Source: Actinomycetota bacterium (GTDB lineage: Bacteria; Actinomycetota; Thermoleophilia; RBG-16-64-13). From it: a stretch of DNA of 64,000 bases. The notes below the pieces were generated by a model that saw only the letters and a program-made list of their open reading frames with translations, did no database searches and was not told the DNA's origin. Location: contig JADQBG010000009.1 of the NCBI GenBank assembly GCA_016278725.1, forward strand, positions 215,692 through 279,691, written 5' to 3'. Both the position numbers and the translations under genes were made by a program. How positions within the stretch are numbered: the stretch's first letter is position 1; each line of letters opens with the position of its first letter. Below, one piece after another: positions 25,555 through 32,807 of this stretch.

Positions 25555-25581
25555 TGCCAGTTGGCATATACTGACATATAC
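25555..25581. promoter_or_regulatory. Candidate TetR operator between MMPL and regulator genes
   Basis: An inverted repeat TGCCA-GT-TGGCA (25555-25566) is followed by two direct copies of CATATAC (25565-25571 and 25575-25581). It lies between divergent genes, the usual site for TetR control of both. Binding is inferred. Confidence 0.5.
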
Positions 25582-25607
25582 GATCGAGGGGTGGTATCGT
25601 CCCCCGT

Positions 25608-26240
25608 ATGGAAAAGCACCGCGAAAGCATTGCAGGCAGGCCTCAGCAGAAGCAGCTAGGCCTCCGCCAGCGCAAGAAGGCTCAGACGCGGGAGGCGATC
25701 GAGGCCGTCGCCTTCGATCTGTTCTCCGAGCAGGGCTTCGAGCAGACCACGGTCGAGCAAATGGCCGAGCGGGCCATGGTTTCGCCGCGAACCTTCTTCC
25801 GCTACTTCTCCTCCAAAGAGGAGGTTCTCTTCGCCGGAGAACGGGAGGAGATCCGGCGGGCGGGGCGGCTGCTGGAGGAGCGCGGCGGTCAGGAGTCACT
25901 GGTCGAATCACTCGAGGCGATTCTGGGCTCCTTGGCAAGCGAGTACGGGCTCGATCGAGAACGAAGACTCATCCGGGCCCGGCTGATCTCAGATCACCCC
26001 GCTTTGCTCTCGGCCTACATGGGTCTGATGCGCGATCTCGAGGCCGAAGTGGCTCACTTCCTTGCGCGCCGTCTGGGCGAGACCGCGGCCGCCGAGGACG
26101 TCCGTCTGCTGGCAGCCGTGTTCGTGGCGGTGTATCGCGCTTCGATTTTCCAGTGGGCTGATGCGGGGGGAAAGAGCGAGCTTCCCGACATTATCGCCGC
26201 CAACCTGAAGAAGTTGACCGGCGGCCTCCTCCGCATCTGA
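25608..26240 (+). CDS. TetR-family transcriptional regulator
   Basis: A 210-residue regulator. The N-terminal helix-turn-helix is clear: R-E-A-I-E-A-V-A-F-D-L-F, G-F-E-Q-T-T-V-E-Q-M-A-E-R-A, V-S-P-R-T-F-F-R-Y-F; then a ligand-binding helical domain. Divergent from the MMPL exporter, which it most likely represses until an exported compound binds. ATG 25608 gives the standard N-terminal length. Ends one base before the ATP-grasp gene on the opposite strand. Confidence 0.92.
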   Translation: MEKHRESIAGRPQQKQLGLRQRKKAQTREAIEAVAFDLFSEQGFEQTTVEQMAERAMVSPRTFFRYFSSKEEVLFAGEREEIRRAGRLLEERGGQESLVESLEAILGSLASEYGLDRERRLIRARLISDHPALLSAYMGLMRDLEAEVAHFLARRLGETAAAEDVRLLAAVFVAVYRASIFQWADAGGKSELPDIIAANLKKLTGGLLRI

Positions 26241-26241
26241 G

Positions 26242-27417
26242 CTACCGCCCGGCGCTCACCCTGAGGTACTGCCGCAGGTCGGCGTGCAGCACCTCTTGCA
26301 GTTCGGACATGTCGTCCTCGGGAACCTCGACGAAGAGGAAGGCGAAAACCGGGTGACGCTTGAAGTCCGTGCGCCGCAGGTCGAGGGGGTGGGAGAACCG
26401 GGCCAGGAAGGCGTCGTAGTCCACGGACTCAATCGACTTGCCCGTCACGTCCGAGGGAATGTCCGCGACCACCAACCCGCACGCCCGACCCCGCCGTTGC
26501 TCGAGGAGCCGGGGCCAGTCCGGCCGAGCGTCCTCGAGATACATAGTGTAGGGGTCGAAGCCAAAGGCGTACCAGCTCATGTCGGCGGCGCACCAGCCGC
26601 CAAAGCGCATGGGGTTGATCTCTACCGGGGTGATCCGGCCGTCGGTTCCGATGCGAAGCTCCGCATGGACGGGGAAGTTGCGCAGTCCGGCCAGCCGGCC
26701 GATCCGCTGCATATATCGCTCGAATTCAGCCTGCCAGCGCTCCATCAGATTGGGGGAGGTGTAGTAGACGCGGTCGCTGACATCTTTCCCCGAGGCGAAT
26801 AGGTGGGCCATGACGTTGAGCACCACGGCTTCGCCTTCATCGGTGAAGTAGGCGTCGACGGCGAATTCCTCACCCTCGATGACCTCCTCCAGGATGAAGC
26901 GGTCGAGGCCCAGTACTTTGTTCGGGTAGAGAGAGCGCGAGCGCACGACGTCGGCGCGCAACGCCGCCGTCACCTCCGGCCACTCTGGGTCCGACTGGAC
27001 CACATGCACCGCCACGCTGAAGAAACCCACGGCCGGCTTGATCACAAACGGTTTGGGAAAGGTGGCCGGATCGAAGTCGCCTAGGCCCTCGAGGGAGAGC
27101 TCGCGATAGGCATAGTCGGGATACATCTCACTGAGCAGTTCGCGAAAGACCGGTTTGTCTTTGAGCAGGTGGATTTGCCTGGGAAGATCGGTCTGCCCCA
27201 GATGCTCGGTGATCCAGCCGATGGAGTTCTCGGAGTTCGTGTAGAGGCGGGCTCCCGGAAGCGCGGCGCGCCGGGCAAATTCCGGCGAGGGCAGGAGTTC
27301 GGCGGAGCCTAGGTCGAGGCGCGAGCGAGCCACCTCGTTGTCGAGTACGGGACGGCCGGAAACCGCCACCGTCTGGGCGAGAAAGTCCGAAACGAAGGGC
27401 TCTTCGAGGATGAACAC
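26242..27417 (-). CDS. ATP-grasp domain protein
   Basis: A 391-residue ATP-grasp enzyme. Seen: K-D-K-P-V-F-R-E-L near residue 85, F-V-I-K-P-A-V-G near 122, I-L-E-E-V-I-E-G-E-E-F-A-V-D near 178 (ATP-binding hinge), and the metal-binding P-V-E-I-N-P-M-R near 265. Such enzymes join a carboxylate to an amine or thiol; the substrate is unknown. GTG 27415-27417 is the only start fitting, and no strong ribosome-binding site is seen, but tadA ends nine bases upstream so the two are likely coupled. Confidence 0.82.
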   Translation of the reverse strand: MFILEEPFVSDFLAQTVAVSGRPVLDNEVARSRLDLGSAELLPSPEFARRAALPGARLYTNSENSIGWITEHLGQTDLPRQIHLLKDKPVFRELLSEMYPDYAYRELSLEGLGDFDPATFPKPFVIKPAVGFFSVAVHVVQSDPEWPEVTAALRADVVRSRSLYPNKVLGLDRFILEEVIEGEEFAVDAYFTDEGEAVVLNVMAHLFASGKDVSDRVYYTSPNLMERWQAEFERYMQRIGRLAGLRNFPVHAELRIGTDGRITPVEINPMRFGGWCAADMSWYAFGFDPYTMYLEDARPDWPRLLEQRRGRACGLVVADIPSDVTGKSIESVDYDAFLARFSHPLDLRRTDFKRHPVFAFLFVEVPEDDMSELQEVLHADLRQYLRVSAGR

Positions 27418-27426
27418 GGGGCCGGG

Positions 27427-27912
27427 CTAACGGCGCTCGCCGAAGAACTCGCGCAAGAGGGCGCGGGACTCCTCGGCCAGCACGCCGGACGCCACCTCGG
27501 TCCGGTGGTTGAAGCCTGGGAGTTCGAGCAGGTTGACCAAAGAGCCCACGGCGCCCCCCTTGGCGTCGGGCGTTCCAAAGACCAGGCGGTCCAGGCGGGC
27601 CAGGAGCACCGCCCCCGCGCACATGGGGCATGGTTCCACGGTCACATACAGGGTGGCGTCGAGCACCCGCCACCCGCCCAAAAGCGTGGAGGCGTCGCGG
27701 AGGGCGAGAATCTCCGCATGCGCGGTCGGGTCGTTCCGGAACTCCCGCTCGTTACCGCGCAGGGCGAGTACCTCGCCGCGGCGGACCAGGGCCGCGCCGA
27801 TGGGGACCTCCCCCCGCTCCCCGGCCTGGCGGGCGGCGTCCAGGGCCATGCGCATGAAGCGCTCATCCGCCCCCTTGATATCGGCTTCATTGGTCGCCTT
27901 CTCGTCGTTCAT
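27427..27912 (-). CDS. tadA: tRNA-specific adenosine deaminase TadA
   Basis: A 161-residue zinc deaminase with H-A-E at residues 65-67 and P-C-P-M-C at 94-98, plus the tRNA-deaminase ending region F-G-T-P-D-A-K-G-G-A. It converts A34 to inosine in tRNA-Arg(ACG); that tRNA is itself encoded at 29774-29847. ATG 27912 gives a ten-residue polar leader before the fold. Followed by the ATP-grasp gene on the same strand. Confidence 0.92.
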   Translation of the reverse strand: MNDEKATNEADIKGADERFMRMALDAARQAGERGEVPIGAALVRRGEVLALRGNEREFRNDPTAHAEILALRDASTLLGGWRVLDATLYVTVEPCPMCAGAVLLARLDRLVFGTPDAKGGAVGSLVNLLELPGFNHRTEVASGVLAEESRALLREFFGERR

Positions 27913-28037
27913 CGTTCCTCTGCAGTCCCTCGGTCTCGGCCTCTACTAGGCACTCACGGTTGGCCCCCCGCTCACTCGGGAAAAGGCTCTCACACGGGGG
28001 AGCGGACAGGGAAGCCCGATGTCAAGGAGGAGCGGCC

Positions 28038-28373
28038 ATGAACGAGAGTGCCGCCAAAGAAGAAGCCGGTGGTGCAGTGGACCGCCGGGTGATCGTCGCC
28101 CGAGGCTGGACCGAAGACCGTACCATCGAGGTACCCGAGAGCGCGCTCTTTGGTTTTCACGAGGCCGTCCTCATGGGTGAGGGCCCCCAATCGCCGATCC
28201 CCAAGCCGATGTTGGGAGCCGTTCTCAAGTGCACCGATCTGCCTGAGGGCTGCGAGGACTTTGGCCCGACCTGCGAAGAGGGGGAGTGCCCGCACAACAT
28301 CGAGGTGGTCGTGCCCCGGGACCGTAACGCTCCCGAGCTCTACCGCGAACTGAAAAGCCGGGTGGCAAAGTAA
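28038..28373 (+). CDS. Conserved-looking hypothetical protein with a Cys cluster
   Basis: A 111-residue protein of unknown family. Residues about 68-91 contain four Cys (C-T-D-L-P-E-G-C, T-C-E-E-G-E-C-P-H), which could bind Zn or an Fe-S cluster with the following His. The N-terminus is polar and the rest short alternating strands. ATG 28038 has AAGGAGG at a good distance. Divergent from tadA. No function proposed. Confidence 0.65.
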   Translation: MNESAAKEEAGGAVDRRVIVARGWTEDRTIEVPESALFGFHEAVLMGEGPQSPIPKPMLGAVLKCTDLPEGCEDFGPTCEEGECPHNIEVVVPRDRNAPELYRELKSRVAK

Positions 28374-28540
28374 CCTTCAACAAATTCTCCGACCAATCAG
28401 CCTGCTCTGTCGAGCAAACATCAGCCGGGCTGGTTTGGAAGGTAAAGAATTCTTATCCTTCGATGTGGCTTTAAGACCGGTTGCTGCCCAACGTGGTGAA
28501 AGTGATTTGCCTGCTAAAGCGATAAATCCCGGAAGGGAAA

Positions 28541-28564
28541 GGCTCGCCCTATAAGGGCTGAGCC
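28541..28564. other. Strong stem-loop upstream of the cyclic-nucleotide-domain gene
   Basis: GGCTC-GCCCT-ATA-AGGGC-T-GAGCC, a ten-pair hairpin with one bulged base. No T run follows, so it is not a simple terminator. It lies in 28374-28648, a 275-base non-coding stretch with lower GC than its neighbours. I could not match it to a known riboswitch. Confidence 0.6.
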
Positions 28565-28588
28565 CCTGGTAAGACCATAAAATAGCTA

Positions 28589-28617
28589 TTGCTCAGACCA
28601 AATGCCGCGTGTAATAT
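28589..28617 (+). promoter_or_regulatory. Sigma-70-like promoter
   Basis: TTGCTC at 28589-28594, a 17-base spacer, and TAATAT at 28612-28617, about 30 bases before the GTG start of the cyclic-nucleotide-domain protein. Confidence 0.55.
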
Positions 28618-28635
28618 GTGAAAGAGAGCACATGA

Positions 28636-28648
28636 GAGGAGGCTCCTC
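28636..28648 (+). promoter_or_regulatory. Hairpin covering the ribosome-binding site
   Basis: GAGGA-GGC-TCCTC, a perfect five-pair hairpin whose left arm and loop are the Shine-Dalgarno sequence AGGAGG, ending directly before the GTG start. It would hide the site when folded, so translation may be modulated. Seen in sequence; effect inferred. Confidence 0.6.
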
Positions 28649-29221
28649 GTGAGCACGCAGATCGATTTCACCCTATCACCGGCATTCGAGAAGCTCGGTC
28701 CGGAGCAGCGGGACAAGCTCGAGGAGATAGCCTTCTCGCAGAAGTTCCCGCCCGGCAAGTACGTCTTTCACCAGGGTGAGGAATCCTGGGGCGTCTATTT
28801 GGTAGCCAAGGGCCTGGCGGGCGTCGAAGTCGACGTCGGCGGGCAGGTCGTAGGTCTCCACGAAGTAGGCCCCGGAGCGCTCTTGGGCTGGTCGGGACTC
28901 ACCCCGCCTCACACCTTTACCTGTTCGGCTATCGCCATCCAGGAAACGGAACTGATCGGCTTCCGCCTCGATGAGCTCCAGGCGGCCATGGACGCAGACG
29001 AAACCCTGGCCGGCGCTTTCCTGGGGGCTATCAACGGGATCGTCATCGATCGTCTGCGCGAGACGCAGAACCGGTTGGCAGAGTTCGTCTCCTGGTACCG
29101 CTACTGTCGGGGCTACCCCCTGAGCTATTCCCAGGAGGAGGCCACGATCGGCCGGGGCAAGCGGCCCAAGGCCCCTGAGTGGACTCGAGCCCTCGAAGAC
29201 CTGGAGCCCGCCCGCCGGTAA
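28649..29221 (+). CDS. Cyclic nucleotide-binding domain protein
   Basis: A 190-residue protein. Residues about 10-130 form a cNMP-binding beta-roll of the CRP type (F-P-P-G-K-Y-V-F-H-Q-G-E-E near 33, then V-G-P-G-A-L-L-G-W). There is no clear helix-turn-helix after it, so it is probably not a CRP-type DNA-binding regulator; the C-terminal 60 residues are charged. The typical phosphate-binding R-x-A-T is not evident, so the ligand is uncertain. GTG 28649 follows a hairpin-covered ribosome-binding site. Confidence 0.75.
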   Translation: MSTQIDFTLSPAFEKLGPEQRDKLEEIAFSQKFPPGKYVFHQGEESWGVYLVAKGLAGVEVDVGGQVVGLHEVGPGALLGWSGLTPPHTFTCSAIAIQETELIGFRLDELQAAMDADETLAGAFLGAINGIVIDRLRETQNRLAEFVSWYRYCRGYPLSYSQEEATIGRGKRPKAPEWTRALEDLEPARR

Positions 29222-29419
29222 ACTCCGAATCCTTGCGCGCGAGCGAGCGCAAGGCGGCAAGGGGGCCAGGGGGTCCAGTTCGTCTGGGCCCCCGCTTCCC
29301 CGCAGTGTCTGGCCAATCCGTGATCGCGCCCCCCTCGAGAGCGCGTATCGCCACAACCCGGTATGCTTCTATGCGCGAGCTGAGGCCGTGGCCATTGACC
29401 GGGAGCGGGGGACGCCGGG

Positions 29420-29689
29420 ATGAAGATCCGCGAAGAAGAAATCATTCATCAGTTCGAGAAGGCGAAAGCCCGTCTCGGCAAGGAAGAGATCTCGGACCGA
29501 GAATACGAGGGTCTGGCCGAGCAGGCCGCCGCCGAGGGGCGCCACTACGCCGCCGCTGTCTTTTACCATCTGGCCGAATCTCAGGCTCTGCCGAGCCCGG
29601 AGGCGGACAGGTACAAGGAGCTGACGCGGGAGATGCTCCGGAAGGTTGACGGACAGGGACAGGACTCGGGACTCGACCACCTGGACTGA
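29420..29689 (+). CDS. Small helical hypothetical protein
   Basis: An 89-residue, highly charged, mostly helical protein (repeated E, K, A, L; pattern K-I-R-E-E-E-I-I-H-Q-F-E-K-A-K). No family recognised. ATG 29420 has a G-rich region upstream; a good terminator follows 44 bases after the stop, which supports a real transcript. Confidence 0.55.
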   Translation: MKIREEEIIHQFEKAKARLGKEEISDREYEGLAEQAAAEGRHYAAAVFYHLAESQALPSPEADRYKELTREMLRKVDGQGQDSGLDHLD

Positions 29690-29732
29690 CCGCCTAGACT
29701 GACCTCCGAGGCGCCCGGCCACTGTCATTGCT

Positions 29733-29764
29733 CGGGGCCGGAGTTCTTGTGGGGCCCCGTTTTG
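29733..29764 (+). terminator. Rho-independent terminator
   Basis: Arms CGGGGCC (29733-29739) and GGCCCCG (29753-29759) followed by TTTTG; downstream of the small helical gene. Confidence 0.8.
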
Positions 29765-29773
29765 CTTCTCTAG

Positions 29774-29847
29774 CGCGCCCGGCAGGATTCGAACCTGCGA
29801 CCTTTGGTTTCGTAGACCAACGCTCTATCCAACTGAGCTACGGGCGC
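29774..29847 (-). tRNA. tRNA-Arg (anticodon ACG)
   Basis: A 74-base cloverleaf: acceptor GCGCCCG/CGGGCGC, D-arm T-A-G-C-T-C-A-G, anticodon loop CTACGAA (ACG), T-loop GTTCGAATC. The A34 is the substrate of TadA, encoded nearby. CCA is not encoded. Confidence 0.95.
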
Positions 29848-29851
29848 CTGG

Positions 29852-29943
29852 CGGAGAAGGAGGGATTCGAACCCTCGGTAGGAGTTTTTACTCCTACACT
29901 CGCTTAGCAGGCGAGCGCCTTCAGCCAACTCGGCCACTTCTCC
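29852..29943 (-). tRNA. tRNA-Ser (anticodon GCT)
   Basis: A 92-base cloverleaf with acceptor GGAGAAG/CTTCTCC, anticodon loop CTGCTAA (GCT), a long variable arm (GTAGGAG/CTCCTAC) as expected for tRNA-Ser, and T-loop GTTCGAATC. CCA is not encoded. Four bases from tRNA-Arg and read in the same direction, so probably one transcript. Confidence 0.95.
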
Positions 29944-30046
29944 GCACTGCCGCTGCCACCAGGGGGATGAGCCCGCAGATGGCCGCGCGCGCGAAGGCTT
30001 ATTGTAACAGCCGCTCAGTTCGCCGTCACGCGGGCCCCACCGCGTC

Positions 30047-30775
30047 TTAGCCCTGCTCCATCCCATAGATCGGCACCAGGGCGCCGGTCACCTTTGCCGC
30101 CTGCTCGGACAGCAGGAAGAGGATGAGCTCCGCCACCTCCTCGGGTTGCACCCAGTGCTTGGTGTCGCTATCGGGAAGCAGGGCCCGGTTGCCGGGGGTG
30201 TCGATGTTCTTGGGGAGGATCGCGTTCACCCTTATGCTCCGCGGTTTTAGCTCGAGCGCGAGACTCTTTGTCAGCGTAAGGACGCCGCCCTTGGCCACCG
30301 CGTAGGCGAGTTGTCCGCCCCGGCCCTCGATGGGGAGTTCTCCGCCCACGTTCACGATCGCACTTCCGTCGGCCAGGTGGGGAACCGCCTCGCGTAGCAC
30401 GTAAAAGACGGCGTGCAGATTGGTGGCCAGCATGCCGTGCCAGGCCTCGTCGCCCAGGGTCGTGACTTTGCCCGCTCCCCAGTGGCCGATCAGGTTGACG
30501 ACGCCGGTCAGCGGTCCGGGGCAGCCGAGCATGGCAATCATCAAATCCTTTGCCTGCGCCGAGTCCCTGAGATCGCAGGCGTGGATCAGACAGTCGGTCT
30601 CCGGCATGCCGAGCGAGGCGGCCAGATCTTCGAGCTTGTCGTGGCTACGCGAAACCAGGACCAGTTGGCTGCCGGCTTCTGCCAGGACGCGGGCGACGGC
30701 GGGTCCCACGCCCCCGGTGGCCCCGGTGATGAGGGTGCGGTGTCCCCTTAGGTCTCCAGAAAAGTTCTTGGCCAT
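30047..30775 (-). CDS. Short-chain dehydrogenase/reductase family protein
   Basis: A 242-residue classical SDR fold. Cofactor motif T-G-A-T-G-G-V-G at residues 17-24, S-R at 42-43, and the Y158-x3-K162 pair (Y-A-V-A-K). The Ser expected about 13 residues before Tyr is Gly here (V-N-V-G-G-E), so either activity is altered or another residue serves. N-terminal end is family-like; the last residues include the C-terminal I-Y-G-M. Substrate unknown. The ZIP transporter gene lies upstream on the same strand. Confidence 0.85.
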   Translation of the reverse strand: MAKNFSGDLRGHRTLITGATGGVGPAVARVLAEAGSQLVLVSRSHDKLEDLAASLGMPETDCLIHACDLRDSAQAKDLMIAMLGCPGPLTGVVNLIGHWGAGKVTTLGDEAWHGMLATNLHAVFYVLREAVPHLADGSAIVNVGGELPIEGRGGQLAYAVAKGGVLTLTKSLALELKPRSIRVNAILPKNIDTPGNRALLPDSDTKHWVQPEEVAELILFLLSEQAAKVTGALVPIYGMEQG

Positions 30776-30812
30776 GTTCAGCTCCTTGCGTGTTTCGAGA
30801 GGAATGGTTTCT

Positions 30813-31625
30813 CTATCCGAGTCCCACGTCGAGGACCATCATCACCGCAAAGCCCAGGATGGCTCCGGTGGTCGGCAGGTCGCTGCCTCCGGCCCGCTGG
30901 GACTCGGGAATGAGCTCTTCGACGACCACGAAGATCATGGCTCCGGCGGCAAAAGCCAGGGCATAGGGCAGAAGGGGCTGGGCGAACACCACGGCCGCGG
31001 CACCGGCCACGGCGGCGATTGGCTCCACCACCGCTGAGGCCTGCCCGTACAAGAAGCTCCTGGTTCGCGAAAACCCTTCGCGGCGGAGCGGCATCGATAC
31101 CGCGGCTCCTTCGGGGAAGTTCTGAATACCGATGCCGAGGGCCAGCGCCACGGCCGCGGCTTGGCTGGCGGCGGGCAGATCGGCTGCCACCGCGCCAAAA
31201 GCGACTCCAATGGCGAGGCCTTCAGGGATGTTGTGAAGCGTGATCGCCAGGACCAGGAGCACGCTTCGCTCCCAGTTCGTGCGGATGCCCTCCGCCTCCG
31301 CTTGAGGGAACCCAAGGTGGAGGTGGGGCAGCACTCGGTCGATTCCCAGAAGGGTTGCCCCTCCCAGAACAAAGCCCACGAGCGGCGGCAGCCAGGTAGG
31401 TACCCCCTGATCCGCGGCCAGTTCGATCGACGGGGCGAGCAGTGACCAGAAACTCGCGGCGATCATGACGCCGGCCGCGAAGCCCAGCATGCTGTCCATG
31501 ACTCTTCGGCCCACCGAGCCGAACAGGAAGACCAGACCGGCTCCAAGCGCCGTCAGGGACCAGGTGAACAACCCCGCGACAAAGGCCTGCAGGATGGGAC
31601 TTAGCCCAGTGAACGCGTCGACCAT
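30813..31625 (-). CDS. ZIP-family metal transporter
   Basis: A 270-residue protein with eight hydrophobic helices. Signature metal-site helices: [15 protein letters not shown] near residue 155 and [12 protein letters not shown] near 190. A His/acid-poor loop between helices 3 and 4 is short. Belongs to the ZupT/GufA group importing Zn2+, Fe2+ or Mn2+. Full length. Its promoter region is shared with the divergent gene at 31813. Confidence 0.9.
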   Translation of the reverse strand: MVDAFTGLSPILQAFVAGLFTWSLTALGAGLVFLFGSVGRRVMDSMLGFAAGVMIAASFWSLLAPSIELAADQGVPTWLPPLVGFVLGGATLLGIDRVLPHLHLGFPQAEAEGIRTNWERSVLLVLAITLHNIPEGLAIGVAFGAVAADLPAASQAAAVALALGIGIQNFPEGAAVSMPLRREGFSRTRSFLYGQASAVVEPIAAVAGAAAVVFAQPLLPYALAFAAGAMIFVVVEELIPESQRAGGSDLPTTGAILGFAVMMVLDVGLG

Positions 31626-31768
31626 GGGCTAACCCTACCGCCACCGCCCAATTCGGTAATCCTCGAGACGTACGACCATGGCCGTTCTGTCCGCTCCGGC
31701 TGGTACTTTTCCGTTACAAGACTTCAGTGTGGTAAAGCGGGGAGGGGGAAGAATCAAGGAAGTCAACT

Positions 31769-31785
31769 CGCCCCGTTTCGGGGCG
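31769..31785. other. Strong stem-loop with T-rich flank
   Basis: CGCCCCG-TTT-CGGGGCG followed by GGTCTTTCT. It resembles a terminator or attenuator just upstream of the TTG start at 31813, and argues against the longer N-terminus starting at 31678. Confidence 0.55.
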
Positions 31786-31812
31786 GGTCTTTCTATCATT
31801 AGAGGGGAACCT

Positions 31813-32325
31813 TTGGCAGACGAAGCAAAATCGGTATTGCGCTCGCGGCCCAGGCCACTCGGCGAAGGCGCGGAGGCGGTTCGTTCCGCGGCGCTCGCCC
31901 CGTCGCTGCTCGAGGTGGGTTCGCGATTGACGCATCGACGGGAACGGAACCGCACTCCGGCCGACATTAGCGAAGCCTGCTTGGAACTAATCACGGCGGT
32001 CGACCGTCTCGAGGCCGGGCTCAGCGAATGGCCCGATGGGTCGCGGCGGGGGTTCGTCAATGCGGTGGCGGCGACCCGCTTCATCGAACACATCGAGTAC
32101 GAATGGAACTTCAGTTCGTGCACCGCGGATCCGGAACTTCACGCCCGCTGGCTCAGCCTGCTTGGACGTGTGTTGGGCCTCGTAACGACGCTGAGAACCG
32201 CCACGGAGAAGAATGACCGTATCTCGGTTGGCCGCGTACTCAGCTCGCTGCGTGAGCTCAAGCCGCGGCTGTTGGGGCTGGAGGAAGAAGCCCGCGCCCA
32301 GATGCGTCCGGAACGAGGGGGATAG
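31813..32325 (+). CDS. Helical hypothetical protein
   Basis: A 170-residue, mostly helical, Arg/Leu/Glu-rich protein of no family I know. TTG 31813 is preferred because AGAGGGG ends six bases upstream and a strong hairpin precedes it; an ATG at 31678 in frame would add 45 residues that read through the hairpin. Divergent from the ZIP transporter. No function proposed. Confidence 0.55.
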   Translation: MADEAKSVLRSRPRPLGEGAEAVRSAALAPSLLEVGSRLTHRRERNRTPADISEACLELITAVDRLEAGLSEWPDGSRRGFVNAVAATRFIEHIEYEWNFSSCTADPELHARWLSLLGRVLGLVTTLRTATEKNDRISVGRVLSSLRELKPRLLGLEEEARAQMRPERGG

Positions 32326-32402
32326 CATCGCTCGGGTTTCGAGTCTGAGGAAAACCGGGACCTACGGTAGCAGCAGGGGAGGCTGATTCGGAAGGGGACC
32401 GG

Positions 32403-32807
32403 TTGGCGCGGCAGATACTGATTCAGGCGGGCGAAATCTCGGCCACGGGTACGCTCAACGATTCCGAGACGGCCCTCGCCATCTGGTCGGCGTTGCCCCT
32501 GTCCGGCGTAGCCAAGCGATGGGGTCAAGAGGTCTACTTCGAGATACCGCTGTCGCTCGAGCAGTCCGTGGACGCCCGCGAAGAAATGGCCGTGGGCGAA
32601 CTGGCCTATTGGCCTCCCGGCTCCGCTTTCTGCATCTTCTTTGGTGAAACTCCGGCCAGTATCGAGGGCGAGCCCCGCGCCTACAGCGCCTGCAATCCTT
32701 TCGGAATCATTGCCCGCGATCCGGATTTACTGGACGCCGTCGCCGAGGGGGCTCCTATCCGCGTGAGCGCTCTGGGCCTCGGGTCTGCTTCGGGTGATCC
32801 CCGCTGA
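32403..32807 (+). CDS. Cyclophilin-like fold protein
   Basis: A 134-residue protein. The series G-T-L-N-D-S-E-T-A-x-A-I-W-S-A-L-P, then R-W-G-Q-E-V-Y-F-E-I-P, then Y-W-P-P-G-S-A-F-C-I-F-F-G is diagnostic of the small cyclophilin-like family (TM1367/DUF3830 group). Whether it has peptidyl-prolyl isomerase activity is unknown. The TTG start at 32403 fits the family N-terminus. Its stop overlaps the start of the flavoprotein gene by four bases. Confidence 0.8.
   Translation: MARQILIQAGEISATGTLNDSETALAIWSALPLSGVAKRWGQEVYFEIPLSLEQSVDAREEMAVGELAYWPPGSAFCIFFGETPASIEGEPRAYSACNPFGIIARDPDLLDAVAEGAPIRVSALGLGSASGDPR

Noticed and set aside
25497..25619. 41-residue extension of the MMPL protein
   Set aside because: It covers the candidate operator and is not typical of MMPL N-termini.
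28400..28600. Known riboswitch (cyclic-di-GMP, cyclic-di-AMP, cobalamin, TPP)
   Set aside because: I compared by eye with the conserved cores I remember and found none; only an unassigned hairpin can be claimed.
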